Assembly (NCBI RefSeq): GCF_007858365.1
Contig: NZ_VFIO01000004.1
Coordinates: 62,001-126,000, forward strand
Length of the DNA: 64,000 nt
From: Pseudomonas saxonica
GTDB lineage: Bacteria; Pseudomonadota; Gammaproteobacteria; Pseudomonadales; Pseudomonadaceae
Direction: 5' to 3'
Positions within the stretch are counted from its first letter, which is position 1. Each line of letters begins with the position of its first letter. The translations under genes and the position numbers were made by a program. Positions 36,662-47,902 of this stretch are shown here, one piece after another. Below the pieces are notes generated by a model that was given only the letters and a program-made list of their open reading frames with translations, did no database searches and was not told the origin of the DNA.

Positions 36662-37465
36662 TTACGCCGCTTTTTGAGCCACGGAGTCGCGCTGGTAAGC
36701 CCACCAGATGAGGAACAGGCCACCCAAAATCATTGGGATACAGAGAATTTGCCCCATCGTTACCCAACCGAATGCCAGATACCCCAGTTGTGCATCGGGA
36801 ACACGGACGAATTCGACGATAAAGCGGAAGATGCCGTAAAACAGCGCGAACATCCCGGAAACCGCCATAGTTGGGCGTGGTTTACGCGAATACAGCCAAA
36901 GAATGATGAAGAGTGCCACACCTTCCAGGGCGAACTGGTAAAGCTGCGACGGATGACGCGCCAATTGTTGCGGGTCGGTCGGGAAAATCATCGCCCACGG
37001 CACATCACTGGCTTTGCCCCACAATTCGGCGTTGATGAAGTTGCCGATACGTCCGGCGCCCAGACCGATTGGCACCACAGGGGCGATAAAGTCCATGATC
37101 TGGAAGAACGACTTGTTATTGCGCTTACCGAACCACCATGTGGCCAGCATCACGCCAATCAGGCCACCGTGGAACGCCATGCCGCCTTTCCACACTTCAA
37201 AAATCAGCAGCGGGTTGGCGAGGTAAGCACTCAGGTCATAGAACAGCACATACCCTAAACGACCGCCGACAATCACACCCATCGCCACCCAGAACACCAG
37301 ATCCGAGAGCTTTTCTTTGGTCCACGTGGGATCAAAGCGATTAAGGCGGCGCGACAGGATCAGCCAAGCGGCGCCGATACCGATCAGGTACATCAAACCG
37401 TACCAATGGATTTTCAGCGGGCCGATGGCCAATGCCACCGGATCAATCTGCGGGTAAGGCAGCAT
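36662..37465 (-). CDS. lgt: Prolipoprotein diacylglyceryl transferase
   Basis: 267 residues, seven membrane helices. It attaches diacylglycerol to the lipobox cysteine of lipoproteins, several of which are encoded in this window. Signature [20 protein letters not shown], and [21 protein letters not shown] upstream of the ATG. Confidence 0.97.
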   Translation of the reverse strand: MLPYPQIDPVALAIGPLKIHWYGLMYLIGIGAAWLILSRRLNRFDPTWTKEKLSDLVFWVAMGVIVGGRLGYVLFYDLSAYLANPLLIFEVWKGGMAFHGGLIGVMLATWWFGKRNNKSFFQIMDFIAPVVPIGLGAGRIGNFINAELWGKASDVPWAMIFPTDPQQLARHPSQLYQFALEGVALFIILWLYSRKPRPTMAVSGMFALFYGIFRFIVEFVRVPDAQLGYLAFGWVTMGQILCIPMILGGLFLIWWAYQRDSVAQKAA

Positions 37466-37477
37466 TACGACTCCTCG

Positions 37478-38260
37478 TTAGATCAGGAAACTCAAACCGA
37501 CACAGAACAACAGTGCGGCAAACAGCCGTTTCAGCAGGCGCGGCGACAATTTATGGGCCAAACGCGCACCAAAACGGGCGAAAAACATACTGGTCAGGGC
37601 AATCCCGAGCAGCGCCGGCAAGTAAACAAAACCTAGACTATGCGCGGGCAAGTCAGGATTGTGCCAGCCAATGATCATGAAACTTAATGCGCCCACCAGC
37701 GCAATGGGTAAACCGCAGGCTGCCGAGGTGCCCACGGCTTGCTGCATCGGCACACTGCGCCAGCTGAGGAACGGCACCGTCAGCGAACCGCCACCGACCC
37801 CGAAAATAGCCGAGGCCCAGCCAATCACAGTGCCGGCGACCGTCAGTCCGACTTTACCGGGTACCGTGCCAGTGGCTTTGGGTTGCAGCCCCAGCGCCAT
37901 CTGAAGGGCAATGACAATGGCGAATACGCCGATGATTTTCTGCAAATAAGGGCCGGAAATGGCTTCAGCTGTCAGCGCACCGATACCTGCGCCTATCAAA
38001 ATGCCGACTGTCAGCCAGATAAACAGCGGCCAGCGCACAGCGCCTTTGCGGTTGTGCTCACGAATCGAATTGATCGACGTAAAAATGATCGTTGCCAATG
38101 ATGTACCGACGGCCAGGTGGGTTAACACTTCGCTGTTAAAGCCCTGCAAAGTGAAGCTGAACACCAGCACCGGCACAATGATGATCCCGCCACCGACCCC
38201 GAACAACCCGGCCAGTACGCCCGCAAAGCCTCCAAGCACCAGATAGAGCAGAAATTCCAT
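37478..38260 (-). CDS. TSUP (TauE/SafE) family membrane transporter
   Basis: 260 residues, about eight helices, with the duplicated TSUP motif: GGFAGVLAGLFGVGGGIIIV near the N-terminus and GWASAIFGVGGGSLTVPFLS in the second half. Members export sulfite, sulfonates or related anions; the substrate here is unknown. It is 12 bases upstream of lgt on the same strand, so lgt and thyA may be cotranscribed with it. A run of G residues (GGGGGGG) provides the ribosome-binding site for the ATG at 38260. Confidence 0.9.
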   Translation of the reverse strand: MEFLLYLVLGGFAGVLAGLFGVGGGIIIVPVLVFSFTLQGFNSEVLTHLAVGTSLATIIFTSINSIREHNRKGAVRWPLFIWLTVGILIGAGIGALTAEAISGPYLQKIIGVFAIVIALQMALGLQPKATGTVPGKVGLTVAGTVIGWASAIFGVGGGSLTVPFLSWRSVPMQQAVGTSAACGLPIALVGALSFMIIGWHNPDLPAHSLGFVYLPALLGIALTSMFFARFGARLAHKLSPRLLKRLFAALLFCVGLSFLI

Positions 38261-38383
38261 AACGCCCCCCCAAATTTGACCCGCATGGTAACGGAGCAAA
38301 GGCCAAGGCTCCACTCAATGGCGCGACACGGCAGAGCAATCTATAAGTAGTGGGGTTAAAAAAACATTAAGGAGTGCCTGCCC

Positions 38384-39130
38384 ATGTGCCTGATTGTTTT
38401 CGCTTGGCGCCCCGGCCACGCTCAGCCGTTGGTCGTTGCGGCCAACCGTGATGAGTTTTACGCACGTCCCAGCAAACCGCTGGCCCATTGGGCCGAGTCG
38501 CCGCAGGTGTATGCCGGTCGTGATCTTGAAGCCAGCGGCACGTGGTTGGGGATTGGCCCCAACGGCCGATTTGCTGCGCTGACCAACATTCGTGAACCGC
38601 ACAAGCCACCGGCCCGACGCTCACGAGGCGAACTGGTGTCTGATTTTTTGAGCGGTGACATTTCGATCGGTGAGTATTTCAAGAATGTGGGGCAACGGTC
38701 AGTGGATTACGCAGGGTTCAACTTATTGTTGGGCACCGCTGATCAACTGTGGCATTTCAATTCCAGGGATGTGACTGCACAACCCGTGGAGCCAGGACTT
38801 CACGGCATATCAAATGCTGGCCTGGATACACCCTGGCCCAAACTGCTCAAAGCCAGGGCAGCGCTGAATGAAGTGCTTGTCGACCCACAGCCTCAAGCGC
38901 TGTTGGCGCTGCTCAAAGATTCGCAGACTGCGCCCTTTAGCGAGCTGCCGGATACCGGAGTAGGGTTGGCTACCGAGAGTCTGCTTTCGAGTGTGTTTAT
39001 TGCCAGCCCCACCTATGGCACACGTGCCAGCACCGCGCTGATCGTCAATGCAGACGGCTCGAGGGTTATGGTGGAACGCAGCTTTGGCCCGTCGGGGGCA
39101 CGTTTGGGGGAAGTGACGTTGACGGTGTGA
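38384..39130 (+). CDS. NRDE family protein (TANGO2-like)
   Basis: 248 residues starting MCLIVFAWRPGHAQPLVVAA, followed by NRDEFYARPSKPLAHW, the signature that gives the family its name. The second-position cysteine could be exposed as an N-terminal nucleophile. The function is unsettled; mammalian TANGO2 has been linked to haem handling. AAGGAG precedes the ATG. A repeat array follows. Confidence 0.9.
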   Translation: MCLIVFAWRPGHAQPLVVAANRDEFYARPSKPLAHWAESPQVYAGRDLEASGTWLGIGPNGRFAALTNIREPHKPPARRSRGELVSDFLSGDISIGEYFKNVGQRSVDYAGFNLLLGTADQLWHFNSRDVTAQPVEPGLHGISNAGLDTPWPKLLKARAALNEVLVDPQPQALLALLKDSQTAPFSELPDTGVGLATESLLSSVFIASPTYGTRASTALIVNADGSRVMVERSFGPSGARLGEVTLTV

Positions 39131-39136
39131 CCGCTA

Positions 39137-39502
39137 CCCTCACCCCAACCCTCTCCCATAGGGAGAGGGAGCTGATTCGGGGCGCTGCGCAAATCTGTTG
39201 TTGCCTTTAGTCCCCCTCCCTCAGGGAGAGGGCGCTGATACGGGGTGCTGCGCAAATCTGCTGTTGCTTTTAGTCCCCCCTCCCTCAGGGAGAGGGAGTT
39301 GATACGGGGCGCTGCGCAAAATCTGCTGTTGCCTTTAGTCCCCCCTCCCTCAGGGAGAGGGAGTTGATACGGGGTGCTGCGCAAATCTGCTGTTGCTTTT
39401 AGTCCCCCCTCCCTCAGGGAGAGGGAGTTGATACGGGGCGCTGCGCAAATCTGCTGTTGCTTTTAGTCCCCTCTCCCTCCGGGAGAGGGTTAGGGTGAGG
39501 GG
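39137..39502. repeat. Array of five 64-bp tandem units inside a GGGAGAGGG palindromic repeat
   Basis: The outer ends are the usual half-elements (CCCTCACCCCAACCCTCTCC and GGGAGAGGGTTAGGGTGAGG). Between them are five near-identical units of 63-65 bases, each GGGAGAGGG, a GCTGATACGGGG-type stretch, CGCTGCGCAAATCTG, CTGTTGCTTTTAGTCCCC and CTCCCTC. Units differ at only a few positions, so the expansion is recent. There are no unique spacers, so it is not a CRISPR. It lies between an NRDE gene and trpA, convergent. Confidence 0.9.
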
Positions 39503-39512
39503 CTTTTGATTT

Positions 39513-40318
39513 TCAGCGTGCCTTGCGCACACCTTCCGCCAGTGCCGCGCACAAGCTCAGCACACCATCCACCGCTTGCTCAGGCGTTGCAGCATTTTCG
39601 ATCTTGTCGATCAACGCTGACCCCACCACCACACCGTCAGCCAGTCGGGCAATCGCAGCGGCCTGCTCCGGGGTGCGAATCCCGAAACCAACGCTGATCG
39701 GCAAATCGGTATGGCGACGCAGACGCTCGATCGCCGTGCTCACCTGCTCAGTCGTCGCAGAACCCGCACCGGTCACACCCGCTACCGACACGTAATACAC
39801 AAAGCCCGAGCTGCCGGCCAAGACCGTCGGCAGACGTGCATCGTCAGTAGTCGGCGTGGTCAGACGAATAAAGTCCAGACCTGCCACCTGGGCCGGGTCG
39901 CACAACTCACCGTTGTGCTCAGGCGGCATGTCGACAACGATCAGGCCATCCACGCCCGAGTCTTTGGCCTCTGCAATAAAACGCGCCACACCATAGTGGT
40001 GAATAGGGTTGAAATAGCCCATCAGCACCAACGGCGTATCTGTGTTGCCTTCACGAAATTCGCGAACCATTTGCAGGGTTTTCGCCAGATTCTGCTTGGC
40101 GCCCAAGGCCCGGATATTAGCCAGCTGAATGGCTGGGCCATCCGCCATGGGATCAGTGAAGGGCATGCCCAACTCGATCACATCAGCGCCCGCTGCAGGC
40201 AACCCCTTGAGAATGGCCAGGGAGGTGGCGTAATCCGGGTCACCCGCCGTGACGAAGGTCACCAGCGCAGCGCGGTTTTGTTCTTTAAGGTCAGCAAAAC
40301 GTGTTTGCAGGCGGCTCA

Positions 40319-40319
<1 letters not shown>
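39513..40319 (-). CDS. trpA: Tryptophan synthase alpha subunit
   Basis: 268 residues. It cleaves indole-3-glycerol phosphate to indole and channels it to TrpB. Signature [20 protein letters not shown] holds a catalytic glutamate, with [12 protein letters not shown] carrying the second acid. Its ATG overlaps the trpB stop by one base, so the two are coupled. Confidence 0.98.
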
Positions 40320-41647
<1,328 letters not shown>

Positions 41648-41652
41648 ATACC

Positions 41653-42552
41653 ATGAGCCGCGACCTTCCCCCTCTTAATGCCCTTCGTGCGTTCGAAGCG
41701 ACGGCCCGCTTGGGCAGTGTCAGCCTTGCAGCGGATCATTTGAATGTCACCCACGGCGCCGTTAGTCGGCAATTAAAAGTGCTCGAAGAGCATTTGGGGG
41801 TCAGCCTGTTCGTGAAGGAAGGCCGCGGCCTAAAGCTCACGGACGCCGGTATCCGTCTACGCGATGCCAGCAGTGAAGCCTTTGAAAGACTGCGCAATGT
41901 ATGCGCCGAAATCACACAAAGCCACGACAACGCGCCTTTTGTTCTCGGGTGTTCAGGCAGCTTGCTGGCGCGCTGGTTTATCCCCCGGCTGGGCCGCTTG
42001 AATGCCGACTTGCCGGATTTGCGCCTGCACTTGTCAGCCGGCGAAGGAGATCTGGACCCGCGTCGACCCGGCCTTGATGCGTTGCTGGTGTTTGCCGAGC
42101 CGCCTTGGCCAGCTGACATGCAGGTGTATGAATTAGCCAGTGAGCGCATTGGGCCGGTCATCAGCCCGCGTTTCGCCCGCTATGAGCAACTGCGCAAGGC
42201 ACCTGCCAGCGCGCTGCTTGAAGAACCGTTGTTGCATACCACGTCGCGGCCACAGGCATGGCCAAGATGGGCGCAACAAAACGCGTTAGAGCCGGGAGAT
42301 TTGAAATACGGCCAAGGGTTCGAGCATTTGTATTATTTGCTTGAGGCAGCGGTGGCGGGACTGGGTGTCGCGATCGCTCCCGAGCCGTTGGTGGCTGAGG
42401 ACTTGAAGGAGGGTCGCCTGGCTGCGCCTTGGGGTTTCAAGGAAACCCCGGCACAGCTGGCGTTGTGGCTGCCCAAGCGCGCCGCAGACGGGCGCGCCCG
42501 GCAACTGGCGCAATGGCTCAAAGCTGAGCTTGCGCGCAGCGCGGCGAATTAG
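41653..42552 (+). CDS. trpI: LysR-type activator of trpBA, TrpI
   Basis: 299 residues. Winged helix: [40 protein letters not shown]. In pseudomonads TrpI senses indole-3-glycerol phosphate and activates trpBA; the divergent placement fits. The effector domain resembles the GcvA/AmpR subgroup. It ends by overlapping the convergent DUF883 gene by four bases. Confidence 0.95.
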   Translation: MSRDLPPLNALRAFEATARLGSVSLAADHLNVTHGAVSRQLKVLEEHLGVSLFVKEGRGLKLTDAGIRLRDASSEAFERLRNVCAEITQSHDNAPFVLGCSGSLLARWFIPRLGRLNADLPDLRLHLSAGEGDLDPRRPGLDALLVFAEPPWPADMQVYELASERIGPVISPRFARYEQLRKAPASALLEEPLLHTTSRPQAWPRWAQQNALEPGDLKYGQGFEHLYYLLEAAVAGLGVAIAPEPLVAEDLKEGRLAAPWGFKETPAQLALWLPKRAADGRARQLAQWLKAELARSAAN

Positions 42553-42875
42553 TTACCGCGCTTGCACATCAGAAATGCGGCCAGCAGACCCAGCGCGCCG
42601 ATTGCAACACCCGCCGTGGCATAGGGATGCTCCTGCGCGTATTCGCGGGTAGCCACTGCTGTTTCGCGGGTTTTATCTTTCACTTCTTCGTATGCATCGC
42701 TGATCAGATGACGCGAGTGCTTCAGTGCGCTTTCTGCATTGCTTTTGAGCACTTTAAGCGTTTTCTGGGACTCTTCGGAAGCGTCGTGCTTGAGGCTTTC
42801 CAGAGACTTGAGCAGGCTTTCGATCTCTGCTTCCATACTTTGCAATGATGCTTTACGTAGAGAATTGCTAGCCAT
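42549..42875 (-). CDS. DUF883 (ElaB/YqjD-like) membrane-anchored protein
   Basis: 108 residues. A long amphipathic helix (residues 5-80: [20 protein letters not shown] into [20 protein letters not shown]) and a C-terminal transmembrane helix ([20 protein letters not shown]) ending in CKRGN. E. coli relatives ElaB and YqjD bind ribosomes at the membrane in stationary phase. AGGAG before the ATG. Confidence 0.9.
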   Translation of the reverse strand: MASNSLRKASLQSMEAEIESLLKSLESLKHDASEESQKTLKVLKSNAESALKHSRHLISDAYEEVKDKTRETAVATREYAQEHPYATAGVAIGALGLLAAFLMCKRGN

Positions 42876-43029
42876 TGGGGCTCTCCTGCATTGATGAGTG
42901 AGGTGCTTGTTAAGTCCGACTACGGGGGTTTGAGAAAGTGCAGTTGAACTGAACTTTTCCTTTCAAATCGTCCACAAAGTATTTAGCACAATCGCTGCTA
43001 GGCTTTGATCTACGACAAAGGAGAACGTT

Positions 43030-43245
43030 ATGTCTGACCACCACACCTACAAAAAAATCGAACTGGTAGGCTCGTCCCCGAGCAGCATAGAAGACGCCAT
43101 CAGTAATGCACTGGCCGAAGCCAACAAAAGCATCAAACATTTGGAATGGTTCGAGGTGATGGACACTCGCGGGCATATCAAGGACGGCAAGGTGGCGCAC
43201 TATCAAGTCACGCTTAAAGTCGGTTTCCGGATTGCCAACAACTGA
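43030..43245 (+). CDS. Dodecin family flavin-binding protein
   Basis: 71 residues: [37 protein letters not shown] then [16 protein letters not shown]. Dodecins form dodecameric shells that store FMN/FAD or CoA. The conserved tryptophan (LEWFEV) that sandwiches flavin is present. AAGGAGA precedes the ATG; a strong terminator follows. Confidence 0.93.
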   Translation: MSDHHTYKKIELVGSSPSSIEDAISNALAEANKSIKHLEWFEVMDTRGHIKDGKVAHYQVTLKVGFRIANN

Positions 43246-43306
43246 TCCGAAGCAAGCCTTTCGACTTGCGGACTGGCCGATTGCCATAAAGTCCGCTACA
43301 CCATCA

Positions 43307-43346
43307 GGGTGCAACGCGGCACATACGCGTTGCACCCTTTTGTTTT
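43307..43346 (+). terminator. Terminator of the dodecin gene
   Basis: GGGTGCAACGCG / CGCGTTGCACCC around GCACATA, then TTTTGTTTT. Confidence 0.9.
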
Positions 43347-43364
43347 GACTAGGGAATGTGACCG

Positions 43365-43589
43365 ATGAAAAAGATTTTATTGGCGGCAGCCTTACTTAGC
43401 CTCGCCGGAACCGCGTTCGCAGCGGGCAAGCCGTGCGAAGAGCTGAAAAGTGAAATCGCCGCGAAGATTGATGCCAAGGGTGCGGTTGGCTATTCGCTGG
43501 AAGTCGTTGATAAAGGCACCAGCACTAATGGGAAAGTCGTAGGCTCGTGCGAAGCGGGCACCAAAGAAATTGTTTACAAGCGCGGTTGA
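43365..43589 (+). CDS. DUF1161 periplasmic protein, copy 1
   Basis: 74 residues. A signal peptide (MKKILLAAALLSLAGTAFA) precedes AGKPCEELKSEIAAKIDAKG, with VVGSCEAGTKEIVY at the end. Two cysteines (KPCEEL, GSCEAG) probably form a disulfide in the periplasm. Function unknown. A paralogue lies at 45451, with an LLM oxidoreductase and OsmC between them. Confidence 0.88.
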   Translation: MKKILLAAALLSLAGTAFAAGKPCEELKSEIAAKIDAKGAVGYSLEVVDKGTSTNGKVVGSCEAGTKEIVYKRG

Positions 43590-43594
43590 GTGTC

Positions 43595-43624
43595 AAAAAA
43601 GCCGACATACGTGTCGGCTTTTTT
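43595..43624. terminator. Bidirectional terminator after DUF1161 copy 1
   Basis: AAAAAA, stem GCCGACA / TGTCGGC around TACG, TTTTTT. Serves the converging LLM gene as well. Confidence 0.9.
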
Positions 43625-43643
43625 GTGTCTCAAAAACGTAGGA

Positions 43644-44648
43644 TTACGCCTCGTTTAAAACCTGCGCCAGCAACTCATAGGAATGAATGCGGTCGGCGTG
43701 CTCATACAAATCACAGGTAAAAATAAGTTCGTCCGCCTGAGTTTGCTCAACCAGCACCTCAAGTTTGGCGCGAATTTTCTCTGGGCTACCGACCATCGCC
43801 AGGCCCAAAAAGCTCATCACCGCCTCTTTCTCATGAGGCAGCCATAGACCGTCCATTGTCTCTACAGGCGCACGCTGAACCAGACTTTGACCGCGCATGA
43901 GCGCCAGAATCCGCTGGTACACGGAGGTTGCCAAATACTCGGCGCGCTCATCCGTGTCGGCAGCCACCAAGGGCACCCCGAGCATGACATAAGGCTTGTC
44001 GAGAACGGCTGAAGGCTTAAAGTGATTGCGGTAGACGCGAATCGCTTCATGCATTAAACGCGGTGCGAAATGTGACGCGAAGGCGTACGGCAAACCGCGC
44101 TCACCGGCCAATTGCGCGCTAAACAGGCTGGAACCCAGCAACCAGATAGGCACATTGGTGCCCGTTCCCGGCATGGCGATCACCCGTTGATCAGGCGTGC
44201 GTGGGCCCAGGTAACGGGCCAGCTCAGCCACATCCTCGGGGAAGTCATCTGAACTGCCGGAACGCTCGCGGCGTAAAGCGCGGGCGGTCATCTGGTCAGA
44301 CCCCGGCGCGCGGCCAAGGCCCAAATCGATACGCCCCGGATACAGACTTTCAAGGGTGCCAAACTGCTCGGCAATCACCAGCGGCGCATGATTGGGCAGC
44401 ATTACACCCCCCGAGCCTACGCGAATGGTCGACGTACCGCCCGCCAGGTAACCAATTAAGACTGACGTCGCAGAGCTGGCGATGCCGTCCATGTTGTGGT
44501 GTTCCGCTACCCAGAAACGGTTGTAGCCAAACTTTTCCACATGCTGTGCCAGGTCCAGCGAATTGCGCAGCGACTCGGCGGCACTGCCATTTTCACGCAC
44601 AGGCACCAGGTCGAGAGTCGAGTATTTGATATCACACAAACGTGTCAT
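43644..44648 (-). CDS. LLM-class flavin-dependent oxidoreductase (luciferase-like, YhbW type)
   Basis: 334 residues, a bacterial-luciferase-like TIM barrel. Family blocks: [40 protein letters not shown], and [18 protein letters not shown]. It should use reduced FMN supplied by another flavin reductase; the substrate is unknown. GGAG-type site upstream. Confidence 0.9.
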   Translation of the reverse strand: MTRLCDIKYSTLDLVPVRENGSAAESLRNSLDLAQHVEKFGYNRFWVAEHHNMDGIASSATSVLIGYLAGGTSTIRVGSGGVMLPNHAPLVIAEQFGTLESLYPGRIDLGLGRAPGSDQMTARALRRERSGSSDDFPEDVAELARYLGPRTPDQRVIAMPGTGTNVPIWLLGSSLFSAQLAGERGLPYAFASHFAPRLMHEAIRVYRNHFKPSAVLDKPYVMLGVPLVAADTDERAEYLATSVYQRILALMRGQSLVQRAPVETMDGLWLPHEKEAVMSFLGLAMVGSPEKIRAKLEVLVEQTQADELIFTCDLYEHADRIHSYELLAQVLNEA

Positions 44649-44861
44649 GGCTGGCTTCTCCTTAGGGGACGCAGGCCATGACGCTCGCCAGAACCTGCCA
44701 GTGTTAATTCAATATGGGCATATACCCGAGTTTCAATAGCGGCCTAAGAATTGAGCTACAAAAAAAGACGATTGGTCTGACAAGGTGAACTTTGTGATGA
44801 CGTCTACCCTCACACCTCCAGTCAGGCGTGAAATCTTTGCGCCGCTCTTCAGGAGGCACGT

Positions 44862-45293
44862 ATGAGTATCAAAAAGAAAGCATCGGCTCATTGGGAAGGC
44901 GACCTTAAAACCGGCATCGGCTCCATCTCCACAGAAACCGGCGTGCTGCGCGAAGCCCCGTATGGCTTCAAGGCACGTTTTGAGGGCGGTAAAGGCACCA
45001 ACCCCGAAGAACTGATCGGCGCAGCCCATGCGGGTTGTTTTTCCATGGCGCTGTCGATGATTCTCGGCGATGCCGGGCTTAAAGCGGACAGCATCGATAC
45101 AACAGCCGAAGTAACGCTGGATCAGGTCGATGGCGGTTTCGCGATCACTGCCGTTCACCTTGTACTCAAGGCCAAGGTTCCAGGAGCAACCCAGGAGAAG
45201 TTCACCGAGCTGACCAACAAGGCCAAAGAAGGTTGCCCGGTGTCCAAGGTGCTCAACGCCAAAATCACCCTCGACGCGACACTGCTGAGCTAA
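44862..45293 (+). CDS. OsmC family organic hydroperoxide reductase
   Basis: 143 residues starting [20 protein letters not shown]. The two redox cysteines are in [11 protein letters not shown] and [10 protein letters not shown], with the arginine/glutamate ([12 protein letters not shown]) of the active site. It reduces organic peroxides in the cytoplasm using a lipoyl or thiol donor. Strong AGGAGG before the start. Corresponds to PA0038-neighbourhood OsmC near trpI in P. aeruginosa. Confidence 0.93.
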   Translation: MSIKKKASAHWEGDLKTGIGSISTETGVLREAPYGFKARFEGGKGTNPEELIGAAHAGCFSMALSMILGDAGLKADSIDTTAEVTLDQVDGGFAITAVHLVLKAKVPGATQEKFTELTNKAKEGCPVSKVLNAKITLDATLLS

Positions 45294-45450
45294 ACCGGCA
45301 CTGGCTGCTCCGTTGTGCGAGAGCGCAACGCGGGTAGCCATTCGGCCCTGGGTTGCGGCAAATCAGATGCGCGGGGCGCTAAATGTGATTGGATGATCAC
45401 TCATCGCGTCAGACCATGACTTAGCGTTGTGCCATAAGGGAGTTTCCACC

Positions 45451-45684
45451 ATGAAACGTTTCGCTTTAGCTGTCATCTGCTGCGCCATGACCACCTCGAT
45501 ACTCGCCGCGCCAAAACCGTGCGATGAACTGAAGGCTGAAATTGAAACCAAGATTCAGGCCAATGGCGTGGCAGCCTACACATTGGAAGTCGTGACCAAC
45601 GACGAAGTGCACGACCAGAACATGGTGGTGGGCACGTGTGAAAACGGCACCAAAAAGATCATTTATCAAAAGAACGACGCCTGA
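45451..45684 (+). CDS. DUF1161 periplasmic protein, copy 2
   Basis: 77 residues, signal peptide MKRFALAVICCAMTTSILA, then PKPCDELKAEIETKIQANGV and VVGTCENGTKKIIYQKN. The two cysteines are kept. It shares roughly half its mature residues with the copy at 43365. AAGGGAG precedes the ATG at 45451; the upstream in-frame start at 45427 lacks one. Convergent with the next gene, three bases away. Confidence 0.88.
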   Translation: MKRFALAVICCAMTTSILAAPKPCDELKAEIETKIQANGVAAYTLEVVTNDEVHDQNMVVGTCENGTKKIIYQKNDA

Positions 45685-45687
45685 TAG

Positions 45688-46104
45688 CTACGGCAAGCAG
45701 TTAACCAGTCGCTCCTCGCTCACCACCTTACCCTGGGCGTTGTACAGCCGGGCGTAAGCGTTGAATCCCAGAGAGCGAGCTTGCAGCCGGTAACGTTGTC
45801 CCGGCTGGAAGTTATCGTAATCAAGCGTGATGTAGCACAGGCGCTCCTGAGGGTCGCTGAACAGACTCCTGCCACCGACTATCACCTCGAAATCAAAACG
45901 CACCATCAACTCATGCCCGCCGGGCGTGACTTGAAAGTAGCGTCCATCTGCCACGCGCTGGCCATCCAGACGTTCGGCCATCACCAACTTGCCCGTAAGT
46001 GTCTGAAAATCGACCCACGCCATGTTCGGGTCAACCGGGGGCAGCGGTGTGCTGGCACAGGCACTGAGCACGCAGCCAACGAGCAACAATAGAAAGGTGC
46101 GCAT
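45688..46104 (-). CDS. Lipoprotein of unknown function
   Basis: 138 residues. A lipoprotein signal (MRTFLLLLVGCVLSAC) places the cysteine at residue 16. The mature part is mostly beta strand: WVDFQTLTGKLVMAERLDGQ, GGHELMVRFDFEVIVGG, CYITLDYDNFQPGQRYRLQA. I recognise this as a conserved Pseudomonas lipoprotein, but no function is known to me. The residue after the lipid cysteine is alanine, which favours sorting to the outer membrane. ATG at 46104 chosen for the signal peptide. Confidence 0.82.
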   Translation of the reverse strand: MRTFLLLLVGCVLSACASTPLPPVDPNMAWVDFQTLTGKLVMAERLDGQRVADGRYFQVTPGGHELMVRFDFEVIVGGRSLFSDPQERLCYITLDYDNFQPGQRYRLQARSLGFNAYARLYNAQGKVVSEERLVNCLP

Positions 46105-46223
46105 GGCGTTATCCACAAGGTAATGAAAGACAAGCATAGCGTTCAACGCCCGCAGGTGCTGCAAGGCTGTTCTCTTGCGTGTGCTCCCAGTAGTCTTGCG
46201 TCACGCCCCCACTGGATCGCGTT

Positions 46224-47270
46224 ATGACGCTGCGAATTCGCTACCTGTTGGCCGTCGCCATGCTGTTACTGCTCAGTGGTTGTTCCAGTGTGCGCTATTA
46301 CTCACAACTGGCCAGTGGCCAATGGCAGTTGCTGAAGTCACGCGAGCCGGTTGATGCGCTGATTGCCGACCCGCAACAGCCCAGCGCATTGCGCCAGCAA
46401 CTGACCCGGGCACAGGCGGCGCGCACCTTCGCCACCCAGCAGTTGCACTTGCCCGATAACCAGAGCTATCGCCTGTACGCCAATCTTCAGAGGCCCTTTG
46501 TGGTGTGGAATGTCTTCGCCACGCCTGAATTTTCACTCACGCCCATTACCCATTGCTTCCCGATTGCCGGATGTGTGGCTTACCGGGGCTATTACAGTCA
46601 GGGCGGCGCACGAGGCGAAGCGGCCCTTGCGCGCCAGCAAGGCAGAGATGTGTTTATCAGTGGCGTTGAGGCCTATTCCACTTTGGGTTGGTTCGACGAC
46701 CCGATCCTCAACACCATGCTCAGCTGGGGCGATGAGCGTTTGGCGACGCTGATTTTTCATGAGTTGGCGCATCAGCGGGTTTACGTCAAAGACGACACAG
46801 AGTTCAACGAGTCTTTCGCCAGCTTTGTTGAGCAGGAAGGCACGCGCCAATGGCGAGCTCACCAAGGCTTGCCACCCCTCAGCACGACAGGCACGCAACA
46901 ACGCGATCAATTTATTGAGCTGGTGTTGGGCACCCGTCAGCGCTTGCAAACACTCTATGAACAACCCTTGCCAGCGCCCGTCATGCGCCAGCGTAAAGAG
47001 CAAGAATTTGAGCGTATGCGCCATGAATACCGACAGCTTCGCGACCAGCAATGGGGCGGTAATCGCCGATATGACGCTTGGGCTAATTCGCCGATGAACA
47101 ACGCAAAGCTTCTGCCGTTTGGCCTCTATGACCAATGGGTACCCGCCTTTGCTGCGCTGTTCAAAAAATCGGGAAATGATTGGCAGGTGTTCTATGCCGA
47201 AGTTGAACAGGTGGGCCAATTACCGCCTCTTCAACGCACCGCTGCTTTACGCCAGTGGGCCGCACATTAG
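46224..47270 (+). CDS. Lipoprotein zinc aminopeptidase (PF10023 family)
   Basis: 348 residues. A lipobox LLLLSGC (cysteine about residue 20) shows it is an envelope lipoprotein. The zinc motif HELAHQ with downstream NESFASFVE (third ligand) matches the putative aminopeptidase family PF10023 (DUF2265). The end converges on and overlaps tpbA by four bases. Divergent from the lipoprotein gene upstream. Confidence 0.87.
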   Translation: MTLRIRYLLAVAMLLLLSGCSSVRYYSQLASGQWQLLKSREPVDALIADPQQPSALRQQLTRAQAARTFATQQLHLPDNQSYRLYANLQRPFVVWNVFATPEFSLTPITHCFPIAGCVAYRGYYSQGGARGEAALARQQGRDVFISGVEAYSTLGWFDDPILNTMLSWGDERLATLIFHELAHQRVYVKDDTEFNESFASFVEQEGTRQWRAHQGLPPLSTTGTQQRDQFIELVLGTRQRLQTLYEQPLPAPVMRQRKEQEFERMRHEYRQLRDQQWGGNRRYDAWANSPMNNAKLLPFGLYDQWVPAFAALFKKSGNDWQVFYAEVEQVGQLPPLQRTAALRQWAAH

Positions 47271-47902
47271 CTGGGCTTGAACCAGCCCACCAGGGCACAA
47301 GACGCAAAGGAGCTCGTGCTGCAAGCGCCACTGCTCAGGGCTGTACGTAGTTGTGGAATATCGGCATTCATCATGTAACTCACCCCATCCTTGAAGTGCG
47401 AATTCTCGCCATAACCGCCCTGAATCATCTCCTGCAGGGCATCTTCTTTACTCCAGTCCTGTACGACCACGCGATACATTGCGGCTATCAACCCGGTGCG
47501 GTCCACGCCGTGCTTGCAGTGCATCAGCACCGGGCCGTGCGCTTGTGCTGTCTGAATGGCACGCAAAGCAGCCAATACATCAGCGTCATCGACATGATTG
47601 GTGCGATACGGCAACTGGACTGTTTTGATGGCTGAGGTTTTCAACCAGGTGTCATCGGACTCAGGCAAGAAGTTGATGACGGTGCCGATGTGCAGCTCGT
47701 CCAGCAGGGGGTTAGCGGCTTCGTCCGGTAAGGCGCTGCGGTACAAGGTCGGCGACATTTGATACAGGTTGTAGTGCTCATTAATGGGTTGGGCCCATTG
47801 ATCGGGCCGCGGTGCAGTTGTCTCGTCGGCCCACGTCAGGGGCATCGCACACGCGGTTAAAAGTGTCAGGCACAACGCAATCAAAAACCGGGGCTTAGGC
47901 AT
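47267..47902 (-). CDS. tpbA: Periplasmic dual-specificity/tyrosine phosphatase TpbA
   Basis: 211 residues with a signal peptide (MPKPRFLIALCLTLLTACAM, cleavage likely near ADE). The catalytic P-loop is HCKHGVDRTG with the general-acid aspartate in NHVDDADV. The blocks NLYQMSPTLYRSALP, GPVLMHCKHG and AAMYRVVVQDWSKEDALQEM are those I remember of P. aeruginosa TpbA (PA3885). There it dephosphorylates the periplasmic part of the diguanylate cyclase TpbB and lowers c-di-GMP, reducing biofilm. Two C-terminal cysteine pairs (GACSTSSFASCA) are also shared. A diguanylate cyclase (DgcH) lies elsewhere in this window but is cytoplasmic and not its known partner. Confidence 0.88.
   Translation of the reverse strand: MPKPRFLIALCLTLLTACAMPLTWADETTAPRPDQWAQPINEHYNLYQMSPTLYRSALPDEAANPLLDELHIGTVINFLPESDDTWLKTSAIKTVQLPYRTNHVDDADVLAALRAIQTAQAHGPVLMHCKHGVDRTGLIAAMYRVVVQDWSKEDALQEMIQGGYGENSHFKDGVSYMMNADIPQLRTALSSGACSTSSFASCALVGWFKPS

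Noticed and set aside
39137..39502. CRISPR array
   Set aside because: Units are directly adjacent with no unique spacers, and no cas genes are present.
39013..39532. Minus-strand frames with repeated PLPEGGG and SLREGG stretches
   Set aside because: They are translations of the 64-bp repeat array; such low-complexity frames recur in Pseudomonas intergenic repeats and lack ribosome-binding sites.
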